A stretch of 39,250 bases of DNA from Planctomycetota bacterium (lineage in GTDB: Bacteria; Planctomycetota; Phycisphaerae; Phycisphaerales; Phycisphaeraceae), in assembly GCA_024279275.1 (NCBI GenBank), contig JAJRRS010000022.1, positions 1-39,250 of the forward strand, in the 5' to 3' direction. The notes under the pieces were generated by a model, which worked only from the letters and a program-made list of their open reading frames with translations, was not told where the DNA came from and did not search any database. Of the stretch, positions 14,583 through 21,782 are shown piece after piece (positions within the stretch are counted from its first letter, which is position 1; each line of letters opens with the position of its first letter). A program made the position numbers and the translations under genes.

Positions 14583-15011
14583 ATGCCGTTTGAGATCAGG
14601 TCGTACCAGGAACCGGATATTTCGAGTGTGGTTGATATCTGGGAGCGGTGCGGGTTGGTCGTGCCACAGAACGATCCACACAAAGACATTGAGTTGAAGG
14701 CGCACTTTCAGCCGGAGCTTTTCCTGATCGCGCAACTGGACTGGCAGATTGTCGGGACGGTGATGGCAGGTTACGAGGGGCACCGAGGCTGGCTGAATTA
14801 TTTAGCGGTCGACCCCGAATACCAGCGTAAGGGCTACGGCCGGCTGCTGGTCGAGGCGGCGGAGAACCGTATGAAAGAGCTGGGCTGCCCAAAAGTGAAC
14901 CTCCAGATCAGAGGTCAGGACAAGCAGGCCTTGGCGTTCTACCGGGCTATCGGTTATGTGACCGAGGATCGCATTGGGATGGGCAAGCGGATGGAGCAGC
15001 CCGAGGAATAG
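14583..15011 (+). CDS. ypeA: YpeA-like GNAT acetyltransferase
   Basis: Encodes 142 residues, very similar in style to E. coli YpeA: DIWERCGLVVPQNDPHKDIE near the N-terminus, IVGTVMAGYEGHRGWLNYLAV and the acetyl-CoA loop YQRKGYGRLLVEAAE, then GCPKVNLQIR and FYRAIGYV. GNAT enzymes transfer an acetyl group from acetyl-CoA to an amine; the substrate of this subgroup is not known to me. AGGAG at 14571-14575 sets the start at 14583. It follows the NIL gene by 36 bases in the same direction and so is probably in the operon; its link to sulfur chemistry is unclear. Confidence 0.88.
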   Translation: MPFEIRSYQEPDISSVVDIWERCGLVVPQNDPHKDIELKAHFQPELFLIAQLDWQIVGTVMAGYEGHRGWLNYLAVDPEYQRKGYGRLLVEAAENRMKELGCPKVNLQIRGQDKQALAFYRAIGYVTEDRIGMGKRMEQPEE

Positions 15012-15202
15012 GAGAAACCGAGAAGGTGCGAAGATCGCGAAGATAAGCGGAAGTATTGAGCCGCAAATGAACGCGAATAAACGCCAATAAGAATCAGGGC
15101 AGAGTATTCTCTGTATATTTTCTGATCTATTCGCGTTGATTTGCGTTTATTCGCGGCTAATATCATCCTCCCGCCTTCACGGTTGAATGGATTTTTAGAA
15201 TC
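15012..15202. repeat. GCGAATAAACGC-type inverted repeat inside the sulfur operon
   Basis: Left arm 15060-15097 (starting GCCGCAAATGAACGCG) pairs with right arm 15122-15157 (ending TTTATTCGCGGC) with a few mismatches and a loop of about 25 bases. A weaker phrase series GAAGGTGCGAAGATCGCG lies at 15022-15041. The element fills the gap between the acetyltransferase and E1 genes. Confidence 0.85.
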
Positions 15203-16321
15203 ATGAGTCAAGATCTTGAACGTTATCACCGACAGATGCTTCTCCCCGGCTTCGGCGAAACGGGGCAGCGGAAACTTATGGACGCCAAGGTCCTGATCGT
15301 CGGCTGCGGTGCGCTGGGCACGGTGATCGCCAACATGCTCGCACGGGCTGGTGTCGGGCACCTGATTATCATCGACCGTGACTTCATTGAGATCACCAAC
15401 CTGCAACGGCAGGTGCTGTTTGATGAGCGTGATGTGGCGGAGGGCATCCCTAAGGCTGAGGCGGCTAAGCGTAAGATCGCGGGGATCAACTCGCAGGTGA
15501 CGGTTGAGGCGATTGTTGATGATGTGAATCACACGAACATCGAGCGGTTCGCCACCGGATTGCCGGGCGTCGGCAAGGTCGATCTGATTATGGATGGCGT
15601 TGATAATTTTGAGACGCGGTATCTGGCTAATGATGTCGCGGTGAAGCACGGCATCCCCTATATCTACGGCGGTGCGGTCGGGACGGTTGGTGCGTCTTAT
15701 GCTGTATTACCCCACACGGTTGCTCCGGGCGAGACCGGCGAGACGCCTTGGGAAAAATCAGGGCGTGCGACACCATGTTTGCGATGTATCTTCGAGCAGG
15801 CTCCGCCGCCGGGGGTGAATCCGACGTGTGATACGGCGGGTGTGATTGGGCCGGCGGTTTCTATTGTGGCTAATTATCAGGTGGCTGAGGCGTTGAAGGT
15901 TCTTACAGGGAACCTTGATGTGGTCAGCCCGACGATGCTGAACTTTGATCTGTGGGGGAATACTTTCAAGCAGTTCAAGGTTCAACGTGCGTACGATGTT
16001 GGGGAATGCGCGTGCTGCAAGAAACGAAACTTCGAGTTTCTCGACGGCAAGTTCGGCAGTTCCACCACGACGCTCTGTGGTCGAAACGCGGTGCAACTGA
16101 CACAGAAAGCCAACGGGCAGAAGCTCGACTTCGATGAGATCGCCAAGCGGTTGGAAGCGCATGGGAAGGTGACAGCTAACAAGTTCATGCTCCGGGCGGA
16201 CATCACGGACAACGGGGAGCCTTATGAATTGACGCTCTTCAACGATGGCCGGGCCATTGTCAAAGGCACCAAGCACGCCAGCGTGGCCAAGAGTATTTAT
16301 GCCAAATATGTGGGGGCGTGA
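15203..16321 (+). CDS. ThiF/MoeB-family E1-like adenylyltransferase
   Basis: Encodes 372 residues. It should adenylate the C-terminal Gly-Gly of the carrier and pass sulfur to it. Seen: RYHRQMLLPGFG, the nucleotide loop GCGALG (residues 34-39), DRDFIEITNLQRQ, DGVDNFETRYLAND, zinc-site pairs PCLRC and CACC, and the reactive-Cys region NPTCDTAGVIGP. MoeB and ThiF are about 250 residues; here an extra C-terminal domain of about 80 residues (from TLCGRNAVQLT) is present, as in some longer relatives, but no rhodanese domain. No clear Shine-Dalgarno sequence precedes ATG 15203; a repeat fills the upstream gap. Its stop overlaps a GTG of the next frame, but the DinB start is likely at 16363. Confidence 0.92.
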   Translation: MSQDLERYHRQMLLPGFGETGQRKLMDAKVLIVGCGALGTVIANMLARAGVGHLIIIDRDFIEITNLQRQVLFDERDVAEGIPKAEAAKRKIAGINSQVTVEAIVDDVNHTNIERFATGLPGVGKVDLIMDGVDNFETRYLANDVAVKHGIPYIYGGAVGTVGASYAVLPHTVAPGETGETPWEKSGRATPCLRCIFEQAPPPGVNPTCDTAGVIGPAVSIVANYQVAEALKVLTGNLDVVSPTMLNFDLWGNTFKQFKVQRAYDVGECACCKKRNFEFLDGKFGSSTTTLCGRNAVQLTQKANGQKLDFDEIAKRLEAHGKVTANKFMLRADITDNGEPYELTLFNDGRAIVKGTKHASVAKSIYAKYVGA

Positions 16322-16362
16322 ATCACAGTAGTGGGGATCAATTTTTCTTTGGAGTATCGGAT

Positions 16363-16854
16363 ATGGCAATTGACAGCACGGTTATGCACAGTTTTCAGTT
16401 CAGCGTGGGTTATCTCAAGAGCATGCTTGAGGGTATAGATAATGACCAGCGGGCGAAGCAGTTTTTTCCCGAGATGAATCATCCCGCGTGGATTGTCGGG
16501 CATCTGGCGGTGACGATGGAGTTTGCCTCGACGTTGGTGGGTGCATCCTACAAAAGCCCTGAAGGGTGGGGCGAGTTGTTTGGGATGGGTTCAACGCTAT
16601 TGGACGATACTTCCAAGTACCCCGATCTATCGGTATTGATAGCGGAATTGGACAAGGGTATTGCGGCTGTCGGCCCTACGCTTGAGTCGATCAGTGCCGA
16701 GGCGTTGGCGGCGGAGATGCCTGACGAGGGCTTCCGCAAGATGATGCCGACCGTCGGTGACGGGCTGACGTTCCTTATCAACGGCCACATCACGATGCAC
16801 ACCGGGCAGCTCTCGACCTGGCGTCGGGCGAATGGGATGCCGCCGCTTTTTTAA
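16363..16854 (+). CDS. DinB/YfiT-fold putative metalloprotein (first copy)
   Basis: Encodes 163 residues of the DinB four-helix fold. The metal-site His pattern is typical: MNHPAWIVGHLAVT in the second helix and HITMHTGQLSTWRRANGMPPLF at the end. Characterised members of the superfamily include thiol-dependent transferases and isomerases that use mycothiol or bacillithiol. GGAG at 16351-16354 sets the start at 16363. It lies 41 bases after the E1 gene and is followed by an intrinsic terminator, making it the last gene of the riboswitch operon. A link to thiol chemistry is inferred from context only. Confidence 0.83.
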   Translation: MAIDSTVMHSFQFSVGYLKSMLEGIDNDQRAKQFFPEMNHPAWIVGHLAVTMEFASTLVGASYKSPEGWGELFGMGSTLLDDTSKYPDLSVLIAELDKGIAAVGPTLESISAEALAAEMPDEGFRKMMPTVGDGLTFLINGHITMHTGQLSTWRRANGMPPLF

Positions 16855-16877
16855 GAAGTATATGGATACCTGAAGAT

Positions 16878-16908
16878 GCCCGGGGATGGCGGTCCCCGGG
16901 CGTTTTTT
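16878..16908 (+). terminator. Intrinsic terminator between the two DinB genes
   Basis: A perfect 9-bp stem, GCCCGGGGA (16878-16886) with TCCCCGGGC (16893-16901), a 6-base loop, then G and six T. It closes the SAM-controlled operon. Confidence 0.9.
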
Positions 16909-16936
16909 CAGACACTATCACGCGGAGATTTATACG

Positions 16937-17425
16937 ATGTCTAATGCGATCGACGGTTTGCTGTTTAGCTGGGAGAAGAACCTGGGCTACGGCCAGAGGC
17001 TGGTTGCCGATCTGACCGATGAGCAGATGGGGGTGCAGCCGGGCCCCGGGATGAATCACCCGGCTTGGATTCTTAGTCACCTCAATGCTTATCACCCGGT
17101 GATCGAGCATGTGATCAAGGGTGAATTGTTCGACGATCCCAAGGATCATCCGTTTGGGATGAAGAGTCAGCCGCAGGCTGATCGGTCGGTGTACGCATCG
17201 AAGGATGAGTTGGTGGCAGAGTTTGTGGCTGGGCACGAGCGGATTGAGCGGGCGTTGCGTGCGGCGGACGATTCGCTGTGGGCGATAGAAGTTGTGTTAC
17301 CCCGTTGGAAGCCGTTGATGCCGACCGCTGGGATTGCGTTGCCCTACCTGATGCTGGTGCATGAGAACACGCACTTCGGCCAGCTTAGCGCGTGGCGTCG
17401 TGTGCAGGGGCTTGTAAGCGTATGA
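16937..17425 (+). CDS. DinB/YfiT-fold putative metalloprotein (second copy)
   Basis: Encodes 162 residues, a diverged paralogue of the preceding DinB protein. Shared landmarks are MNHPAWILSHLNAYH and the ending HENTHFGQLSAWRRVQGL, carrying the expected metal-binding His residues. CGGAG at 16923-16927 and the start at 16937 exclude the longer open frame, which would read through the terminator. The stop overlaps the cysteine-desulfurase start as ATGA, so the two are translationally coupled. That coupling strengthens the idea that this fold does a thiol- or sulfur-related job here, though the substrate is unknown. Confidence 0.83.
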   Translation: MSNAIDGLLFSWEKNLGYGQRLVADLTDEQMGVQPGPGMNHPAWILSHLNAYHPVIEHVIKGELFDDPKDHPFGMKSQPQADRSVYASKDELVAEFVAGHERIERALRAADDSLWAIEVVLPRWKPLMPTAGIALPYLMLVHENTHFGQLSAWRRVQGLVSV

Positions 17426-18651
17426 GCGATTCGTTGATCTACTTCGACAATGCCGCGACGAGTTTTCCCAAAGCGCCGGGCGTGAATGAGGCGATGGGTA
17501 AGTTCCTCGCGGAGGATGCTGCGAACCCCGGGCGTGCGGGGCATCGGATGGCGGTTGCTGCGGAGAATATGCTCGACGGTGTCAGGCTCAAGCTGACGCG
17601 GTTGTTTGATTGCGATGATCCCAGTCGGATGATCTTTACACTCAACGGGACCGATGCGCTGAACATGGCGATCAAGGGCGTACTGGCCCCCGGCCCCCCC
17701 GCCCCCGCCCCCGGGAGTAGCGGGGTAGTGGGTTCTTTGCCTCATGTGATTACGTCTGAGTTGGAACACAACTCGGTGAGTCGGCCGTTGCAGGCGATGG
17801 CGGATCGTGGGCAGATTGAATTGACGCGGGTGGGGTTTGATGAAGATGGGTTTATTGATCCCGGTGATATTCGTAAGGCGATCCAGCCGAACACGCGGCT
17901 GATCGTGCTGACTCATGCGTCGAACGTGCTGGGGACGATCCAGGACGCTGCTGCGGTGGGGGCGATTGCGCGCGAACATGACTTACTATTCTGTCTTGAT
18001 GCGGCGCAGACGGCAGGGGTGTTGCCGATCTCGGTGAAGGAATTGAACGTCGATCTGCTGGCGTTTCCCGGGCATAAATCGCTATTGGGGCCGACCGGGA
18101 CGGGTGGGTTGTATATGGGTGAGCGTTGTCCTGAGTCGTCGTTGGATGTTGATGATGCAAGCCGGTTTAATCCGTGGCGTGAGGGGGGGACGGGCGGTGA
18201 TTCATCGACCCCGACGCAGCCGGCGGACTTTCCGCATTACCTAGAGGGTGGCACGCCTAATACCGTTGGCATCGCGGGGCTGGGTGCGGGGATCGACTTC
18301 ATCAACCAGCACGGCATCGACAAGGCGCTCGCGCACGAGCAGGCTTTGGTGGCGGCGTTGATCGACCGGTTTGCGGATGATGAGCGGTTTGTTGTCTACG
18401 GCACACGAGATGCGAAGCAGCGTGTCGGGACGGTGAGTATTAATATTAAAAGCTACGATGCGCCGGATGTGGGGTCGATTCTGGATGATAGTTTTGGGAT
18501 CGCGGTTCGACCGGGGTTGCACTGTGCCCCGTATACGCATCGTCGGCTGGGGACATTCCCCGACGGCGCGGTGCGCATCAGTCCGGGGGTGTTCAACACG
18601 TCTGACCAAGTCGATCAGCTTATCGAGGCACTCGATCAGATCGCCGGGTGA
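17422..18651 (+). CDS. Cysteine desulfurase family protein (class V aminotransferase)
   Basis: Encodes 409 residues of a PLP-dependent enzyme of the NifS/SufS-like group, which takes sulfur from cysteine as a protein-bound persulfide and leaves alanine. The N-terminus IYFDNAATSFPKAPGV and NPGRAGHRMAV mark a subgroup distinct from housekeeping IscS. PLP Lys219 lies in FPGHKSLLGPTGTGG and catalytic Cys368 in VRPGLHCAPYTHRRLG. Residues 88-102 are a Pro/Ala/Gly insertion from a C-tract repeat, between GVLA and GSLPHVI. It overlaps the second DinB gene and is followed by a terminator. It may feed sulfur to the E1/carrier system just upstream. Confidence 0.9.
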   Translation: MSDSLIYFDNAATSFPKAPGVNEAMGKFLAEDAANPGRAGHRMAVAAENMLDGVRLKLTRLFDCDDPSRMIFTLNGTDALNMAIKGVLAPGPPAPAPGSSGVVGSLPHVITSELEHNSVSRPLQAMADRGQIELTRVGFDEDGFIDPGDIRKAIQPNTRLIVLTHASNVLGTIQDAAAVGAIAREHDLLFCLDAAQTAGVLPISVKELNVDLLAFPGHKSLLGPTGTGGLYMGERCPESSLDVDDASRFNPWREGGTGGDSSTPTQPADFPHYLEGGTPNTVGIAGLGAGIDFINQHGIDKALAHEQALVAALIDRFADDERFVVYGTRDAKQRVGTVSINIKSYDAPDVGSILDDSFGIAVRPGLHCAPYTHRRLGTFPDGAVRISPGVFNTSDQVDQLIEALDQIAG

Positions 18652-18678
18652 TGGATTCCACAATCAATAAGCATAAAG

Positions 18679-18705
18679 AAACCCACGCTCATGGAACGTG
18701 GGTTT
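18679..18705. terminator. Bidirectional-looking hairpin after the desulfurase gene
   Basis: Perfect 9-bp stem AAACCCACG (18679-18687) with CGTGGGTTT (18697-18705), flanked by A-rich and T-containing sequence. It lies between convergent genes and may stop transcription from both sides. Confidence 0.65.
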
Positions 18706-18744
18706 CGTGGGTTATATGAACGATGGGTGTGTTTCACCCTTGGA

Positions 18745-19635
18745 TCAATATTCCATGGTGATGCCGAAGGTGGCGTAGACGCTGGAGTCGTCCTGGCCGG
18801 TGCCGAAGGCGGCGCTGATATTTTCGGCGCTGTCACCCAGGAAGATGGCGTGGACGCCGAAGCTGGCGGTCCATGAGCCGTAGTCGGCGGGGATGAAGGC
18901 ATCCAAGGGTGTGCTGAGTACCAGTCCGATGTCGATGAAGCCGAAGGTATCGTCGTTGCCCAAGCCGTCTTCGTAGTAGTCATCGAGGCCCAGTCCGAGT
19001 GTGACGGGGACGGTTAGGCCGACGGGGACGGTGTCTGAGCCGAGGATGTCGGCGACGCCCGGCTCGATGGCGAGTCCGAGGTAGGTGCCTTTGTTGGTCC
19101 CGTTGTCGGAGCCGCCGTCGATTTCGATCGCGAGTGTGGCGCTGGGGTTCAGCGCGAACGGCAGGCCCAGCCCCGAGTCGTCGTAGCTGAGTGAGAAGTC
19201 GATTTCTTCGGCGAAGATGTCGCCGCCGGCGGGGTTGTAGAGGTTGATGTAGGAGACGCCGACGGCGAGGTCGCCCATCTCTGCGGAGACGCCTGCGTAG
19301 AAATCGGATTCGTACCATGCGTCGCCGGGTGTGGCGTCTTGGATGCTGTTCCATGTGCCGACGGAGCCTGTGAGTGTGAGGTCGTCGCTGGAGAAAAGCT
19401 CGAAGGTCATGTCGATCCAGGGCTGGAGTATCAGGCCCTGGTTTTCCTGGCCGAGGCCTCGGTACCAGTACTCGGTGGTGACGTCGAAGCCTGTGGAGAA
19501 GGCGACCTTGCCGGTGTTGACTGGGGGCGCGTCCTGAGCGTGTGCGGGGGACGTGTTCGTGAGCGCCACCGCACCGGCTGCGGCGATCAGTGCGCAGGCT
19601 CCAGTCCGTGAGAGGGGGTGGGATGTTGCAGTCAT
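18745..19635 (-). CDS. Predicted outer-membrane beta-barrel protein
   Basis: Encodes 296 residues. The first 33 form a signal peptide: a basic start, a hydrophobic Ala-rich core and the cleavage site AHA-QD. The mature part is rich in alternating hydrophobic and polar strands with Gly, Asp, Tyr and Trp (VAFSTGFDVTTEYWYRGLG, LTLTGSVGTWNSI, DFYAGVSAEMGDLAVGVSYINLY) and ends in an aromatic residue (TFGITMEY), as outer-membrane barrels do. Its function, perhaps as a porin, is unknown. AAGGAAG lies about 11 bases before ATG 19635. A dyad operator lies 125 bases upstream. It is transcribed alone, toward the desulfurase gene. Confidence 0.8.
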   Translation of the reverse strand: MTATSHPLSRTGACALIAAAGAVALTNTSPAHAQDAPPVNTGKVAFSTGFDVTTEYWYRGLGQENQGLILQPWIDMTFELFSSDDLTLTGSVGTWNSIQDATPGDAWYESDFYAGVSAEMGDLAVGVSYINLYNPAGGDIFAEEIDFSLSYDDSGLGLPFALNPSATLAIEIDGGSDNGTNKGTYLGLAIEPGVADILGSDTVPVGLTVPVTLGLGLDDYYEDGLGNDDTFGFIDIGLVLSTPLDAFIPADYGSWTASFGVHAIFLGDSAENISAAFGTGQDDSSVYATFGITMEY

Positions 19636-19947
19636 GTGTTGATTCGCTTCCTTGTTTCTATCGTTGATGCGTTGATAGCTCGGCCGTCACAAGACGATCG
19701 ACGTAGGTAGGTAAGCAAGTGTTGTGCCAGAATCGGAGGGCGGGAGACTGTATAGGATTTGTAACGGGGTTACAGGGCTGGGGCCGGTATTTGGGGTGAA
19801 AAACGAGGCGTTTATCAGATGTGATGTCGTGGTTGACTGATATCTGGATGCGCGCGATGTAAGCATCGGCGGTGTTGGTTAGCTCCCGGTGCTTAAAAGA
19901 GAGGCAGGGAGTTTAGCTGGGTTAGTTAAGTGGATTGACTGCCTGGG
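19636..19947. other. Gene-free stretch with the barrel-gene promoter region
   Basis: About 312 bases between the barrel gene and the ATPase stop codon. I see the minus-strand promoter and operator described separately, the barrel-gene leader of roughly 105 bases, and no open frame or RNA gene that I can support in the rest. Confidence 0.6.
19749..19774 (-). promoter_or_regulatory. Operator dyad and -10 element of the barrel gene
   Basis: The perfect inverted repeat TGTAAC-N3-GTTACA (19760-19774) lies 5 bases upstream of a minus-strand TATACA (19749-19754). The region where a -35 hexamer would lie overlaps the dyad and matches the consensus poorly, so the site could serve an activator or a repressor. 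Confidence 0.5.
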
Positions 19948-21546
19948 CTATGCCGGGGCGATGCCGCGGTGCAGATCCTGGACACGCTGGGCCTGGGCAC
20001 GGCGGACGTTGTCCAAGGTGATGCGAGCGATCTTGAAACTGGGATCGTCTTCGGGGCTGAGTCGGCAGTGTTCCTGGATCAGGTTGTAGAGGAACTTGAA
20101 GGCGTCGCGGGGCTGTTGCATCTGGTCCAGGGAGTCGATCACAGCGTCGCGTGAGACGTCGGGCTGGAAGAGGTCCATGAGTTGGATGGGCTTGTCAGAG
20201 GCGGTGGTGGAGTCGGGCGTGGCGGTAGGTGGTGGTGTGGATTCTGCGGTGGGTTGGGTCAGGCAGGCGTGCAGACGGTTGGTGCAGAGGTCGTAGAGTG
20301 TGGAGCCGGACCAGGTGAGGCGGTCGACCAGATGCTGCTTGTCCAGGCGTGCTTCCTGGAAGAAGGCTGGGGATTCGCGGTGGATCAGTTGGCGTAGTTC
20401 CAGCGGCAGCAGCAGTTTGATGCCGACGCCTTTTTGCTGGAGGAACTTGTTGTCGAGCATGGGCCAGACGACGGAGCGCATGCGGTCGGCTCGGCCGTGG
20501 ATGAGTGTGGGTTCATCGACACGGTCGACCAGGACGACCATGCCCGCGTAACCCAGTTGGGCGAGTACTTCGATGAAGCGTCGGGTCAGTTGGTAGCGGC
20601 TGTCGCTTGAGTCTTTGCCTTGGCCGGTGGGCAGGGGTTGGCCGGCGAGTGTTGCGTTGCCCAGGTCTTCGAGCATGCTGGCCAGTTCGCTGGGGGATCG
20701 TTTTATGGCGGGCATCTGATCGAGGATCTGCCGACACAGGGACCATCGCCGAAGGGTGGTGACGGATGCGATCAACCCCAGCAGGGCGGCGGCGGCGATG
20801 CTGACGCCCAGCGTAGGCAGGAGCCAGAGAGGTTTGTCGGTTGCATCGTTCAACCACCAGAGCGTGAACCCAAGGCCGATCGCGGTGAGCGCAGCTAAAG
20901 ACGCACCGACCCAGGTCCAGGGCACGGGTTCGATCCAGCCGAGCCTGAACCTTCGGCGGAGCCTGCGCCAACGGTTTACAGCAGAACCGGTTTGTGGCTG
21001 GTCATATAGAGCGGTTAATACAGCGAGATCGATGCGGGATCGGCGGGGGAGTTTTTTGATTCGCTTGCGTATGTCGCGGAGGTCTGGGGCTGGCGGGTTG
21101 CCTTGGGTGGTTGACTCGTTCTGTTCGCCGAGGATCAGGTCGTTGAGGCGGGAGACGGCGATGGACAGGATGGCGTCCTGGTGGTCTTCGAGTCGAAGGG
21201 CGTCGAAGGTTGCTTCGGGGTTTTGAGCGTTGGCGGTCAGGAGCTGATCCAGGACGGGGTTCAGGTCGTCGTAGGGGACGACCAAAACACGGCGGTCGGG
21301 ATGCTGGGCGTTGTGGCGTGCGATCTGGTTGGCGAGCATGATGCGGATGGCTGTTTTGCCACTGCCTTTTTCGCCGAAGACGACACTGGTGCCCGGGCGA
21401 TCGACTTGGCCGAGGACTTTGGCGAATTCGGGGTGCGAGAGGTCGTGCTGGATCAGCCGATCGAAGACGGGGTCGTGGCGTGCTTCCTCAGCCCCGAAGG
21501 GGTTTTCGCCGATGTGGTAGTGGGCCAGAAACGTGTCGATCTTCAT
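19948..21546 (-). CDS. P-loop ATPase with central transmembrane hairpin (KAP/STAND-like)
   Basis: Encodes 532 residues. The N-terminus (YHIGENPFGAEEARHDP) resembles ORC/ExeA-type ATPases that begin with an NPF box. Walker A is GEKGSGKT at residues 58-65, and the Walker B-like strand MVVLVDRVDE is at 336-345. Between them, two hydrophobic segments (about 212-232 and 241-261) preceded by an Arg-rich stretch form a probable membrane hairpin, an arrangement recalling KAP NTPases. The C-terminal part ends in helical sequence with SRDAVIDSLDQMQQPRDAFKFLYNLIQEHC. Its role is unknown. It is divergent from trpE, with a G-tract repeat between them, and has no recognisable partner gene. Confidence 0.82.
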   Translation of the reverse strand: MKIDTFLAHYHIGENPFGAEEARHDPVFDRLIQHDLSHPEFAKVLGQVDRPGTSVVFGEKGSGKTAIRIMLANQIARHNAQHPDRRVLVVPYDDLNPVLDQLLTANAQNPEATFDALRLEDHQDAILSIAVSRLNDLILGEQNESTTQGNPPAPDLRDIRKRIKKLPRRSRIDLAVLTALYDQPQTGSAVNRWRRLRRRFRLGWIEPVPWTWVGASLAALTAIGLGFTLWWLNDATDKPLWLLPTLGVSIAAAALLGLIASVTTLRRWSLCRQILDQMPAIKRSPSELASMLEDLGNATLAGQPLPTGQGKDSSDSRYQLTRRFIEVLAQLGYAGMVVLVDRVDEPTLIHGRADRMRSVVWPMLDNKFLQQKGVGIKLLLPLELRQLIHRESPAFFQEARLDKQHLVDRLTWSGSTLYDLCTNRLHACLTQPTAESTPPPTATPDSTTASDKPIQLMDLFQPDVSRDAVIDSLDQMQQPRDAFKFLYNLIQEHCRLSPEDDPSFKIARITLDNVRRAQAQRVQDLHRGIAPA

Positions 21547-21577
21547 CCGAGTGCTTCCCTGTCAGGCTGACGCTGGG

Positions 21578-21640
21578 GGTAAACCGGGGGTCGGGCCGGG
21601 GGTGAACCGGGGGTGAACCGGGGGTATCCGGGTGTGCGGG
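21578..21640 (+). repeat. CCGGGGGT repeat between the ATPase and trpE genes
   Basis: Five G5 runs, mostly in CCGGGGGT(G/A)AA units at about 11-base spacing. This copy lies outside any coding region, immediately upstream of the ATPase start and the trpE promoter area. Confidence 0.85.
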
Positions 21641-21654
21641 CCGGGGCGGACCCT

Positions 21655-21660
21655 TATAGA
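21655..21660 (+). promoter_or_regulatory. Possible -10 element for trpE
   Basis: TATAGA about 120 bases upstream of the preferred trpE start; no clear -35 partner. No leader peptide rich in Trp codons was recognised in the gap. Confidence 0.3.
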
Positions 21661-21782
21661 CTATCGGCCAAAGCCCGGCCACCCAAATCGGGTTGGGCAC
21701 AAAAGTTGTGTTTCCGTGCCGGGTGCGACCGAATAGGATGGCCAAGCCGGTTTTATGCCCCGGTGTCGGCCTGAAATGGACT

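Noticed and set aside
21661-21782. Trp leader peptide or attenuator before trpE
   Set aside because: I saw no short open frame with clustered Trp codons and no terminator hairpin with a T run in this gap.
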